A stretch of DNA of 64,000 nt from Candidatus Lumbricidiphila eiseniae (lineage in GTDB: Bacteria; Actinomycetota; Actinomycetes; Actinomycetales; Microbacteriaceae): positions 124,001-188,000 of the forward strand of contig NAEP01000028.1 of the NCBI GenBank assembly GCA_002529645.1, given 5' to 3'. This document shows, in pieces, positions 25,007-33,419 of the stretch. The position numbers and the translations under genes are program-made. Under the pieces are notes generated by a model that worked only from the letters and a program-made list of their open reading frames with translations, did no database searches and was not told the origin of the DNA. The first letter of the stretch is position 1. Each line of letters opens with the position of its first letter.

Positions 25007-26601
25007 AGTGGAATATTTCCGTGCTTTTTCGCGGGCAGGTTTGCCCGCTTTGTGCGCAGGGCCCGCAGCGCCTTCAGCACGGCTACTCGGGTGGCGGCTG
25101 GTTCGATGACGCCATCCAGTTCGCCACGCTCGGCCGCCAAGAACGGGGATGCCACGTTGTACGTGTATTCGTTTGCGAGTCGGGCGCGGACCGCCGCGAC
25201 ATCCTCACCGGCCTCTTCGGCCCGCTTGATTTCGCCACGGAAAAGGATATTGACCGCGCCCTGCCCACCCATGACGGCGATCTCGGCGGTGGGCCACGCG
25301 AGGTTAATATCAGCCCCCAGTTGCTTGGAACCCATCACAATGTACGCGCCGCCGTACGCTTTCCGAGTGATAACGGTCACTAACGGCACGGTTGCCTCCG
25401 CGTAGGCGTAGAGCAGCTTCGCACCACGACGGATGACTCCGGTCCATTCCTGGTCGGTGCCGGGCAGGTAGCCCGGCACATCCACGAGGGTGAGGATCGG
25501 AATGGAGAACGCGTCACAGAACCGGACGAAACGCGATGCCTTTTCGCCCGCGGCAATGTTGAGGGTTCCCGCCATCTGGCTGGGTTGGTTCGCAATGATG
25601 CCGACCGAGCGCCCCTCCAGTCGGGCGAAACCGATGACGATATTGGGGGCGAAGAGCGGCTGAACTTCCAGAAAATCCCCGTGGTCAACGATGTTTTCGA
25701 TAATGCCACGGCTATCGTACGGCTGGTTGGGAGAGTCGGGGATGACGGTGTTGAGTCGCCGGTCCTCATCGGTGATCTCCAGTTTCACATCGGCGTCGTA
25801 GACGGGGGCGTCCGACATATTGTTGTCGGGTAAAAACGAGAGGAGGGTGCGAGCGTAGTCGAGCGCATCGGACTCATCGCTCGCGAGGTAGTGGGCGACA
25901 CCCGAGACAGTGTTGTGGGTGAGGGCTCCGCCCAGCTCCTCCATGCCGACATCCTCGCCGGTTACGGTTTTGATGACATCGGGTCCGGTGACAAACATTT
26001 GGCTCGTCTTGTCGACCATGATGACGAAGTCGGTGAGCGCGGGTGAGTACACGGCACCACCGGCGGCCGGGCCACAGATAATCGATATTTGCGGGATGAC
26101 CCCGGATGCCGCCGTGTTGCGGCGGAAAATCTCGCCGTACTTGCCGAGAGCAACGACACCCTCCTGGATGCGGGCACCGCCAGAATCGAGGATGCCGATG
26201 ATGGGCACCCCGGTTTTCAGCGCGAGTTCTTGCACCTTGATGATTTTCTCGCCCGCAACCTCACCGAGTGACCCGCCAAAGATGGTGAAGTCTTGGGAGT
26301 AGATAGCGACCTGGCGACCGTGGATGGTGCCGGTACCGGTGACGACGGAGTCGCCGTAGGGGCGGCTATCGGCCATCCCGAAGGCGTGTGTGCGGTGTCG
26401 CACGAACTCGTCGAGTTCTACAAAGGAGCCCGCATCGAGTAACTCGGCAATGCGTTCGCGGGCGGTGAGTTTGCCCTTCGCACGCTGTTTTGCGATTGCC
26501 GCTTCGCCGGCAGCCGTGACGGCCTGGTGGTATCGGTTCTTCAGATCGGCAAGTTTTCCAGCGGTTGTCGACATGTCGAAGGCGGGGGGGTCATCGGTCA
26601 C
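25003..26601 (-). CDS. Acyl-CoA (propionyl/acetyl-CoA) carboxylase beta subunit
   Basis: 532 aa carboxyltransferase from the GTG at 26601 (an ATG at 26574 is the alternative; the longer frame would pass into the birA promoter). Conserved parts: [31 protein letters not shown], the first oxyanion hole [25 protein letters not shown], the second oxyanion hole [19 protein letters not shown] and the C-terminal [18 protein letters not shown]. Takes carboxybiotin from the alpha subunit (16633-18411). Divergently transcribed from the biotin ligase gene that loads the complex. Confidence 0.93.
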   Translation of the reverse strand: MTDDPPAFDMSTTAGKLADLKNRYHQAVTAAGEAAIAKQRAKGKLTARERIAELLDAGSFVELDEFVRHRTHAFGMADSRPYGDSVVTGTGTIHGRQVAIYSQDFTIFGGSLGEVAGEKIIKVQELALKTGVPIIGILDSGGARIQEGVVALGKYGEIFRRNTAASGVIPQISIICGPAAGGAVYSPALTDFVIMVDKTSQMFVTGPDVIKTVTGEDVGMEELGGALTHNTVSGVAHYLASDESDALDYARTLLSFLPDNNMSDAPVYDADVKLEITDEDRRLNTVIPDSPNQPYDSRGIIENIVDHGDFLEVQPLFAPNIVIGFARLEGRSVGIIANQPSQMAGTLNIAAGEKASRFVRFCDAFSIPILTLVDVPGYLPGTDQEWTGVIRRGAKLLYAYAEATVPLVTVITRKAYGGAYIVMGSKQLGADINLAWPTAEIAVMGGQGAVNILFRGEIKRAEEAGEDVAAVRARLANEYTYNVASPFLAAERGELDGVIEPAATRVAVLKALRALRTKRANLPAKKHGNIPL

Positions 26602-26696
26602 GACGTTCACTCTACCGGCGAGCCCCTGACATCCGTGGGTGGGCCTGGCTCGAATACTGGCTGACATCGCAGATAATTCAATCCGGAGGTACGGAC

Positions 26697-27626
26697 GTGG
26701 TGTGGAGTCTCAGCGAAGCAGCGGCTGCCCGGTTTGAGTTTCTCGAGGAAGCAACCTCGACCAATGATGTTCTTCGAGAGCGGATCGCGGCAGATCCTCT
26801 CGGTTGGCAACACGGATCGGTCATTGTCACGGACAATCAAACTCAAGGCAAAGGCCGCTTGGGCCGTCGCTGGTTGGCACCGACCGGCAAAACACTCGCC
26901 ATCTCGATAGGTGTGCGCTGGCCACACCCGGGTATCGCAGGTGATGTGACCAACCGCGAAGACTCTGAGTGGGATGTCCCCACCGCTGCGGCTGCGGGCT
27001 GGATCCCGCTCATCGCCGGTGCCGCCATGACTGAAACCGTGCGCGAAGTGCTGGAGCGAAGCGCGTCTGCCGTCGTAGATCAGGTTGCACATCGTGAGTT
27101 GGGCACGACTGCGCGCGAGGTGCTGGACACGAGCGACGAGCATCCCGACGCGCGTGCTGGCCTGAGCGTGAACCTCAAGTGGCCCAATGATGTGCTCATC
27201 GCGGGATACAAGGTCTGCGGCATCCTCTGCGAAGTGGTGCCCGGCGGAATCATCATCGGTGCCGGTCTCAACCTCACGCTCGACGAGCACGACCTGCCCA
27301 CCCTCACATCCACCTCACTCTTGCTCGCGACCGGGAGAGCGCCAGAGGGCGATCAGGTACTGGCCGATTACCTGCACCGTCTTCTGTGGCGGCTGAACCA
27401 GTTTTGCGCCGCCGCCGGTGACGCGGGCCAGAGCGGAATCGCTCGGTGGGTGAGCGGGATGTGCGGCACTCTTGGCACGGAGGTGCGGGTCGAATTGCCC
27501 GGTGGTGGCGACCTGTTCGGTCGGGCTGAACGACTCGACGCCGACGGACGCCTCGTTGTGATAAATCGTGAGAACGGGAACGCGCAGGTTGTCGCCGCCG
27601 GAGATGTCACTCACGTGCGGTATTAA
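26697..27626 (+). CDS. birA: Biotin-[acetyl-CoA carboxylase] ligase
   Basis: 309 aa monofunctional BirA, with no N-terminal DNA-binding domain. Start GTG at 26697, seven bases after GGAGG. Motifs: [12 protein letters not shown], the biotinyl-AMP loop [14 protein letters not shown] near residue 45, [12 protein letters not shown] near 162 with the catalytic Lys, and [10 protein letters not shown]-terminal SH3-like domain follows. Some 40 residues around 80-145 are longer than in most ligases. Biotinylates the carboxylase alpha subunit encoded in this window. Confidence 0.92.
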   Translation: MVWSLSEAAAARFEFLEEATSTNDVLRERIAADPLGWQHGSVIVTDNQTQGKGRLGRRWLAPTGKTLAISIGVRWPHPGIAGDVTNREDSEWDVPTAAAAGWIPLIAGAAMTETVREVLERSASAVVDQVAHRELGTTAREVLDTSDEHPDARAGLSVNLKWPNDVLIAGYKVCGILCEVVPGGIIIGAGLNLTLDEHDLPTLTSTSLLLATGRAPEGDQVLADYLHRLLWRLNQFCAAAGDAGQSGIARWVSGMCGTLGTEVRVELPGGGDLFGRAERLDADGRLVVINRENGNAQVVAAGDVTHVRY

Positions 27627-27633
27627 TAAGCGT

Positions 27634-28179
27634 ATGAGTTCCGACACGCCAGCCCCCGGGTCGATCATGCCCGAGCGGGTTGTCGCCCGCGTGCGTCCGC
27701 ACGGTCGGCGGCTCATCCCCTCGGTGATCCTGTTCGTCGGGGTGGTGGGTATCACTCCGTATGCGCTCGGTCTTGACTCCCTCGAACCGTGGCGACTTGC
27801 CATCGCGATCGGGGCTGGTGTCCTCGTGTTTACCTGTGTTGTGCTGCCCTACCTCGCGTGGCTCGGAACCCGTACGACAATCACCACCCGCCGCATCGTG
27901 GTGCGCCGCGGTGTTTTTGTGCGCGAACGGCGAGAGCTATTGCACAGTCGCGGCTATGACATTAGTGTGCGCCGCACTCCACTGCAGATGGTCCTGGGTT
28001 CTGGAGATGTGCGCGTTATCAGCAGCGCCGACTACCCGCTCGTGGTGAAAGATGTCCCGCAGCCGATTCTGCTGCAGTCAGCGCTTCATGAGCTTGTCGA
28101 ATCGGCTCTTTCCGGGGCATCCGCAACCTCGGCGACAGGAATAGCACCCGTGTTCGGTTCCTCGAACAGGGATCGCTGA
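27634..28179 (+). CDS. PH-domain membrane protein (bPH2/DUF304)
   Basis: 181 aa from ATG 27634, seven bases after birA. Two membrane helices (about residues 31-48 and 58-78) precede a bacterial PH-like domain beginning TRTTITTRRIVVRRGVF, with RRTPLQMVLGSGDVRVIS typical of the family. Function unknown; these often sit beside carboxylase and biotin ligase genes in actinobacteria. Its last 94 bases overlap the convergent GtrA gene, an unusually long antisense overlap. Confidence 0.85.
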   Translation: MSSDTPAPGSIMPERVVARVRPHGRRLIPSVILFVGVVGITPYALGLDSLEPWRLAIAIGAGVLVFTCVVLPYLAWLGTRTTITTRRIVVRRGVFVRERRELLHSRGYDISVRRTPLQMVLGSGDVRVISSADYPLVVKDVPQPILLQSALHELVESALSGASATSATGIAPVFGSSNRDR

Positions 28180-28676
28180 GCCTCCTCCACTCGCGCGCTC
28201 GCCGAGAGGCCATCGGAACGATGGTGTCCGTACACCCAGTACCGGTAGAGCGCGAAGCGGAAGATTGTGCCGAGGCCGAGGCCGATAATATTGGCGATAT
28301 TGTCCGCTGCCAGGTTGACAAGGCCCAGGAGATGGTGCGAAAACCAGAGGCACCCCAGCGCAATGATCATGCCCCCGAGGGAGACAACGATGTACTCGAC
28401 CAGCTCACGGAGATAGTTTTTGCGTCGGTGAGCGCGGAAGGTCCAGTAGCGGTTGCCGACCCAGTTGAAGATGATCGCCACGCTCGTCGAGATGACCTTC
28501 GCGCCCAGTGCGGTTTGTGCCCAGTGGTCCCCTCCGAAGGCCCCGGTTCGAAGCAGGTTGAAAATTCCGAGATCGACGCCCAAACCCAGCAGGCCAACAA
28601 CTCCAAACTTGACCGCGTAGGTTACCAAGCCCTGCCACAGGGGGGTGAGGAGCGCGAGAAGGGATAGCACCGGCAC
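28086..28676 (-). CDS. GtrA family membrane protein
   Basis: 196 aa with four membrane helices in the GtrA pattern: KFGVVGLLGLGVDLGIFNLL, STSVAIIFNWVGNRYWTFRAHRR, the third helix near VSLGGMIIALGCLWF and the fourth near IIGLGLGTIFRFALYRYWVY. GtrA proteins are thought to flip or position polyprenyl-phosphate-linked sugars, which fits a chromosome segment leading into a glycan cluster. A C-terminal acidic tail of about 40 residues is extra. The 3' end overlaps the PH-domain gene by 94 bases. Confidence 0.88.
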   Translation of the reverse strand: MPVLSLLALLTPLWQGLVTYAVKFGVVGLLGLGVDLGIFNLLRTGAFGGDHWAQTALGAKVISTSVAIIFNWVGNRYWTFRAHRRKNYLRELVEYIVVSLGGMIIALGCLWFSHHLLGLVNLAADNIANIIGLGLGTIFRFALYRYWVYGHHRSDGLSASARVEEAQRSLFEEPNTGAIPVAEVADAPERADSTSS

Positions 28677-28786
28677 ATCATACCGATCGTTTCTTGCGGT
28701 TTAGACTGGTCACAGAATCCCACGGTGCAGCGCGACGGGCCGGTGATGGCGTCACGGTGCGCGAATCACTGCGAGAGGAGGCAAAC

Positions 28787-29896
28787 ATGCGGGTCGGTGT
28801 CATTGGCGGCGGCCAACTGGCTCGTATGATGATTGCTCCCGCCGTCGAACTGGGTGTCGAGATTCGGGTTTTGGCCGAAGCCGAGGGGATGTCCGCGGCC
28901 CTCGCCACCACCGCCGTCGGTGACTACCGGGATGTCGCAACCGTGCTCACCTTTGCGCGGGAGGTTGACGTGGTCACCTTCGACCATGAACACGTGCCGC
29001 AGGAAGTGCTCGCGGCCCTCGTAGACGCGGGAGTTGCCGTGCATCCCGGCCCTGATGCACTGCGCTACGCGCAAGACAAGCTGCTCATGCGCGAACGGTT
29101 GGCCGAGTTCGGCCTGCCGGTGCCCGACTGGGCACGGGTGACGACGGAGGCCGAGGTTGACCGGTTTCTTGCCGAGCACGGTGGCCGGGCCATCCTCAAG
29201 CAGCCACGCGGGGGATATGACGGTAAGGGGGTGCGGATCGTGGGCTCGGGGGCCGAGGCCTCCGACTGGTTGACGGCGGGGCCACTGCTCATTGAGGAGC
29301 TTGTCGATTTTCGGCGTGAGCTGGCCCAGCTTGTTGCCCGTCGCGGGTCTGGCGATACCGTCGGGTGGCCGCTCGTAGAGACGGTGCAGATAGACGGGGT
29401 GTGCAGCGAGGTGATCGCACCCGCCCCTCATTCTCGGGGGCGGATATCGGAGGTCGCGATGGATGTCGCTCTGACCATCGCCGAACGGGTGGGTGTGATC
29501 GGTGTGCTCGCGGTGGAACTTTTTGAAACCCGTGATGACCGGATTCTCATTAACGAACTGGCCATGCGGCCGCACAACAGCGGGCACTGGACAATGGATG
29601 GCTCGGTGACCGGCCAGTTCGAACAGCACCTGCGTGCCGTGCTCGACCTGCCACTCGGGGCAACCGGGAGCCTCGGTGAGTGGGCGGTCATGGTCAATCT
29701 GCTCGGTGGCCCGAACGGGGAAACGGTGGTGTCGCGGCTGCCCCGCGCGCTGGCGGAGCATCCCGTTGTGAAGGTGCACACGTACGGGAAGGCCCCGCGT
29801 CCGGGGCGAAAGGTTGGCCATGTCACGGCGGTGGGCACCGACCTTGATGAGGTGGGTTATCACGCCCGGGCAACTGCGGTGCACTTTCGGGGGTGA
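28787..29896 (+). CDS. purK: 5-(carboxyamino)imidazole ribonucleotide synthase
   Basis: 369 aa ATP-grasp enzyme converting AIR, bicarbonate and ATP to N5-CAIR in purine synthesis. Start ATG 28787, with GAGAGGAGG six bases upstream; the frame is open further but upstream residues are not family-like. GVIGGGQLARMM at the N-terminus, KQPRGGYDGKGV near residue 143, LINELAMRPHNSGHWTMDG near 250 and a C-terminal PGRKVGHVTAVG. It is followed by purE after a 213-base gap carrying spaced repeats. Confidence 0.94.
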   Translation: MRVGVIGGGQLARMMIAPAVELGVEIRVLAEAEGMSAALATTAVGDYRDVATVLTFAREVDVVTFDHEHVPQEVLAALVDAGVAVHPGPDALRYAQDKLLMRERLAEFGLPVPDWARVTTEAEVDRFLAEHGGRAILKQPRGGYDGKGVRIVGSGAEASDWLTAGPLLIEELVDFRRELAQLVARRGSGDTVGWPLVETVQIDGVCSEVIAPAPHSRGRISEVAMDVALTIAERVGVIGVLAVELFETRDDRILINELAMRPHNSGHWTMDGSVTGQFEQHLRAVLDLPLGATGSLGEWAVMVNLLGGPNGETVVSRLPRALAEHPVVKVHTYGKAPRPGRKVGHVTAVGTDLDEVGYHARATAVHFRG

Positions 29897-29900
29897 CGCT

Positions 29901-30053
29901 GAAGCCGCTGTGCCCGATGAGGGCCTCGCTGAAGCCGGGGTGCCGTTCTACTCCATTTCGGGGAAGCCTCTGTGCCCGATGAGGGCCTCGCACTCGGGAT
30001 CGCAGGAGCCAGTGAATGGGTGTGGGGCTGCTGTGCCCGACGATGGGCTCCTG
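29901..30053. repeat. Three direct repeats with two different spacers (CRISPR-like array) between purK and purE
   Basis: Repeat 1 (29901-29929) and repeat 2 (29963-29991) agree at 28 of 29 bases (core CTGTGCCCGATGAGGGCCTC). Repeat 3 at about 30024-30052 keeps CTGTGCCCGA but is degenerate after it, as terminal CRISPR repeats often are. Spacer 1 (29930-29962, 33 bp) and spacer 2 (29992-30023, 32 bp) are unrelated to each other. Unit lengths are 62 and 61 bp. The repeat holds a short GCCC/GGGC stem. No cas gene is in this window. Confidence 0.82.
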
Positions 30054-30109
30054 TGACCCGCTGCGCACATTCCAGGTTGTTCTCGGTGTGCGCACCTACA
30101 CTCGTTGGG

Positions 30110-30625
30110 ATGAATGCTCTTCCGAACCCGCTCGTCGGAATCGTCATGGGCTCCGACTCTGATTGGCCCGTGATGGCCGACGCGGCCACGGTTTTGGCGG
30201 AGTTTGGGATCGCCCACGAGGTTGAGGTTGTGTCGGCGCACCGAACACCGGACCGCATGATGCAGTACGGTCGCGGAGCTCGTGATCGCGGTCTGCGCGT
30301 CATCGTTGCGGGGGCGGGCGGGGCTGCACACCTGCCGGGGATGCTCGCGTCGGTGACAACGCTGCCCGTGATCGGGATCCCGGTTCCGTTGCCGCGGCTC
30401 GACGGGCTCGATTCGCTGCTGTCGATTGTGCAGATGCCCGCCGGTATTCCGGTTGCGACGATGGCGATCGGCGGTGCAACAAACGCGGGCCTTTATGCGG
30501 CCCGGATTCTTGCGGGCACTGATCCGACACTCGCGGCGGCGCTTGCCGAATATGCGGCGGCGCTCGAGGCATCCGTTGTCGAAAAAAATGAGCGTCTGCA
30601 CGCGGGGTTCGAGACAAAGCGATGA
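30110..30625 (+). CDS. purE: N5-carboxyaminoimidazole ribonucleotide mutase
   Basis: 171 aa; class I PurE converting N5-CAIR to CAIR. Start ATG 30110; the longer frame runs through the repeat array and is rejected. The active-site loop [13 protein letters not shown] is at residues 9-21, the second motif [12 protein letters not shown] near 43-54 and the flexible loop [13 protein letters not shown] near 71-83. It overlaps the LCP gene by ATGA, a coupling of purine synthesis to a wall enzyme that is common in this family of bacteria and probably only historical. Confidence 0.94.
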   Translation: MNALPNPLVGIVMGSDSDWPVMADAATVLAEFGIAHEVEVVSAHRTPDRMMQYGRGARDRGLRVIVAGAGGAAHLPGMLASVTTLPVIGIPVPLPRLDGLDSLLSIVQMPAGIPVATMAIGGATNAGLYAARILAGTDPTLAAALAEYAAALEASVVEKNERLHAGFETKR

Positions 30626-31983
30626 GTTTTATCGGCCCTACAATCCGAAATCCGGATGTCGCGTCCCGCTCGGCGATGACCCGTCGTGCCTGGTGGCTTG
30701 TTGCACTCAACGTGCTCATACCGGGAGCACCTCAGGTGCTCGCCGGGAGCCGGGGACTGGGGCGGTTTGGCCTGCGATGCACGTTTATGCTGTGGCTGGT
30801 TGCCATTGCCGCCCTGGCAGTGTTCATCTGGCAACGGTCAATGTTCATCTCGATTGTTGCGAATGCGTGGGTGTTGTGGGCTGTCACGGCCACACTCGCG
30901 TTCTACGCCGTGCTCTGGCTTATCCTCACCCTCGACACACTCCGACTGGTGCGCATCGTGCGCATTGCTCCGAAAGCCCGGGTATGGGTCGCCATAGTGC
31001 CCGTCCTCGTGCTTGTTGCTCTCTCTGGAACCGTGGTCTACGCGGCCTCCGTCACGAGCACCGCGAGTGGCGTTCTCGACAAGGTTTTTGTGGCGGGTCC
31101 GAGCGTTCCGCCGGAGAACGGGCGGTACAACGTCCTGCTCATGGGCGGCGATGCGGGGCCTGATCGCCAGGGCATGCGGCCCGACAGTATCACCCTCGTC
31201 AGCGTGGACGCGGCAACCGGATCAGCCGTGACCATTGGTATGCCGCGCGAGTTGACAAATATTCCGCTCAACGACAGCTCTCCGCTGAAGAAGCTGTACC
31301 CAGACGGGTATGGCACACACGGGTGCAATGTTGACGCCTGCCTGTTGAACTCGATCTACACCGAGGTGCAGCTGAAGAGCCCCGAGTTGTATCCGGACGC
31401 AACGCAGAACGGCAGCAGCCCCGGCATTGAGGGGATGCGCGATGCTGTTGAGGGCATTACCGGTTTGAAGATCCAGTTTTACCTCCTCGTCGACATGGCC
31501 GCTTTCTCGCAACTGGTCGACGCCCTCGGCGGTGTCACTGTTAGTGTCACCGACGCCGTTCCCATCCACGCCGATGACACGTTCACGACCGTTGCGGAGT
31601 GGATTAAAGCCGGCACTCAGAAGCTAGATGGTTACCACGCGCTGTGGTACGCCCGGTCACGCCACGGGTCCAGCGACTACGCGCGGATGCAGCGGCAGCG
31701 ACAGCTCGAACAGGCAATGCTGGCCGAGTTCACCCCCCTGACGCTCCTCACCAAGTATCAGGCAATCGCGGCGGCCAGCGCTGAGCTGGTAAAAACAGAT
31801 ATCCCGCAGTCGATGCTCGGATTCTTCGTCGATCTTGCCGGGAAAGCAAAAACTCAGAAGCTCACGGATGTTCCACTGACGCCGGACAACAACGTTGATG
31901 CAGACGAGCCCGACTACGGATACATCCGCACTCTCGTCCGCACTGCCGTGTATCCAACGCCCTCCCCGACACCCGCCGGATAG
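30622..31983 (+). CDS. LCP (LytR-CpsA-Psr) family glycopolymer transferase
   Basis: 453 aa. About four hydrophobic N-terminal segments (residues 25-140) are followed by the extracellular LCP domain: [20 protein letters not shown] near residue 175, the catalytic-region [26 protein letters not shown], and [20 protein letters not shown] near 350. LCP enzymes move polyprenyl-linked glycans onto peptidoglycan, so this is the probable final step for the polymer made by the downstream cluster. The additional N-terminal helices resemble the actinobacterial long form. Pro/Thr-rich C-terminal end. Confidence 0.9.
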   Translation: MSFIGPTIRNPDVASRSAMTRRAWWLVALNVLIPGAPQVLAGSRGLGRFGLRCTFMLWLVAIAALAVFIWQRSMFISIVANAWVLWAVTATLAFYAVLWLILTLDTLRLVRIVRIAPKARVWVAIVPVLVLVALSGTVVYAASVTSTASGVLDKVFVAGPSVPPENGRYNVLLMGGDAGPDRQGMRPDSITLVSVDAATGSAVTIGMPRELTNIPLNDSSPLKKLYPDGYGTHGCNVDACLLNSIYTEVQLKSPELYPDATQNGSSPGIEGMRDAVEGITGLKIQFYLLVDMAAFSQLVDALGGVTVSVTDAVPIHADDTFTTVAEWIKAGTQKLDGYHALWYARSRHGSSDYARMQRQRQLEQAMLAEFTPLTLLTKYQAIAAASAELVKTDIPQSMLGFFVDLAGKAKTQKLTDVPLTPDNNVDADEPDYGYIRTLVRTAVYPTPSPTPAG

Positions 31984-32050
31984 CGTCGAAGATGCTCGAC
32001 AAACCGGCTGGCTCGGGTCGGCCTCCCCGACGCCCACCGGGTTGTGTCGG
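31961..32050. repeat. Imperfect 29-bp direct repeat, 61-bp spacing, over the LCP stop codon
   Basis: 31961-31989 and 32022-32050 match at 23 of 29 bases (CCTCCCCGAC at both starts). The first copy encodes the Pro/Thr-rich LCP C-terminus and its stop. The second lies in the gap before the convergent glycosyltransferase. Confidence 0.5.
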
Positions 32051-32079
32051 GCCGGAGACTCGCGCGAGGCAGGGCGGGG

Positions 32080-33036
32080 TCAGGAAATTACTCTCTGCAG
32101 CCACCGCGGGAGCTTTCCCCGGCGGCGGACGAGCCCGTGTACCGTGCCGGTGATAACCGCGAGAATCTGCGCGAGTCGTTGCGGCCCGCTGACCATCGAG
32201 ACAATCATCCCACCGGTTTCGCGTTTTGCGACCGCGAGCACCCAACGGGGGCGACGGCGTGCGTTGCGAAAGACGAGATCCACGTTATTGCGGGCGATGT
32301 AGTAGCGGCGGAACGGCGAGTGGTACTGGTACGTTGCAACCTGCCCCGACCCGCGATGGCGTATCGGGATGCCAAAGGGTCTCAGTTGCGCGCGACGCCC
32401 GATAGTGTGGCGTACGCTGGTGCCCGCGGCGATTGCAATCCGAAAACTGTGGTCAGTCGCGCGCAGGCAATACTCGGTGTCAACGCAATCGATGACGAGG
32501 CGTTCGTCGAACGGCCCGACCGTCTGGTAGCACTCGCGGCTCAGAAGCATCCCGGTTTGGATCGCTTCGGGGACCAGGTACAGGCCTTCCGGGCTGCGGG
32601 CGCTGGGTAAAGCCGACGCACCGTTGACGCCGTCGACAACGACGATGCCCACGTTGGTAACCGGGTGTGCGCGTGCAAAGATACCGAGAGCGACCGTAAC
32701 GTAGTCGGATGGTAGGTGGGTGTCTTGGTCGAGCGTCAGCACGTGGCTCGCACCCCCGTCAAAGGCGGCCTTCACTCCGGTGTTGAGGGCCGTGGCGATT
32801 CCACTGTTTTCGGCAAGACGAAGCACCGTGACACCGAGCGCGGCGATCGCTGCAAGCTGTTCGTCGGCGTCAACACCGGATCCGTCATCCACAACGACGA
32901 CCTGATCCACCTGGGGAATGACGTGCCCGAGTGTCGTACGCACATCTTCGGTGGGGTAAAAGGTGGGCACCACGGCGACAACCCCGGTGGCCGACGCGGA
33001 GGCCGGATCGCGCTGGGCACGCGAAGTCGAGGACAC
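32080..33036 (-). CDS. Glycosyltransferase family 2 (rhamnosyltransferase-like)
   Basis: 318 aa GT-A fold enzyme. VVAVVPTFYP at the N-terminus, nucleotide-binding VVVVDDGSG, the acceptor-side LAENSGIATALNTGV, and a metal motif in LTLDQDTHLP near residue 100. The N-terminal half resembles RfbF-type rhamnosyltransferases with a characteristic DQD in place of the usual DDD. It probably adds rhamnose from dTDP-rhamnose made by the rml genes 3 kb downstream. Faces a short basic-tailed ORF across a 17-base divergent gap. Confidence 0.85.
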   Translation of the reverse strand: MSSTSRAQRDPASASATGVVAVVPTFYPTEDVRTTLGHVIPQVDQVVVVDDGSGVDADEQLAAIAALGVTVLRLAENSGIATALNTGVKAAFDGGASHVLTLDQDTHLPSDYVTVALGIFARAHPVTNVGIVVVDGVNGASALPSARSPEGLYLVPEAIQTGMLLSRECYQTVGPFDERLVIDCVDTEYCLRATDHSFRIAIAAGTSVRHTIGRRAQLRPFGIPIRHRGSGQVATYQYHSPFRRYYIARNNVDLVFRNARRRPRWVLAVAKRETGGMIVSMVSGPQRLAQILAVITGTVHGLVRRRGKLPRWLQRVIS

Positions 33037-33053
33037 TAGAGTAGCTTACGGGT

Positions 33054-33419
33054 TTGCGGTTGAGCGGAGTCGACATTGCAGCGAATGAATATCCGGGTGC
33101 ATGGGCTCCGGGAGAGCCCGTGGAGACACGACCGGTGATGCCACACTGGGTTGATTCGAGGCCGTGGGCACGTGTGACACCCGGCATTGCGGAGTTCGAG
33201 CAGCGGCTCGCAACCCGTGATGCCCAGGTTGGTCAGCGGGTACGAGATCGTGAGAGGGCGGGTGAGCTCGTGTGCTCGCCCTCCGAAACTGTGTGCCGTG
33301 AGATGCCCGCAACAGGCGCGAGCGGGTCTTTTGCCTGGCGTTCTCGACGCTTCATTCTTCGTGTCGTTCGCTACGGTTTCCGCGTCGTACGACGTGCAGT
33401 GCGAAGGGTGTCACGATGA
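33054..33419 (+). CDS. Hypothetical protein with basic C-terminal tail, coupled to a glycosyltransferase
   Basis: 121 aa from a TTG at 33054. No family recognised. The middle is hydrophilic (EFEQRLATRDAQVGQRVRDR), the end is strongly basic (LRVVRYGFRVVRRAVRRVSR), suggesting membrane-surface or glycan binding. The stop overlaps the next glycosyltransferase start as ATGA, and the coding-like composition supports translation. It may be an accessory to that enzyme or the remains of a longer one. Confidence 0.5.
   Translation: MRLSGVDIAANEYPGAWAPGEPVETRPVMPHWVDSRPWARVTPGIAEFEQRLATRDAQVGQRVRDRERAGELVCSPSETVCREMPATGASGSFAWRSRRFILRVVRYGFRVVRRAVRRVSR

Noticed and set aside
29814-30056. ORF running from the end of purK through the repeats
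   Set aside because: It is an open frame created by the GC-rich repeats, with no family similarity.
3645-32050. The 61-62 bp spaced repeats as one ordinary CRISPR array
   Set aside because: Each locus has a different repeat sequence and lies kilobases from the next, with no cas genes or leader. They are listed as separate repeat loci instead.
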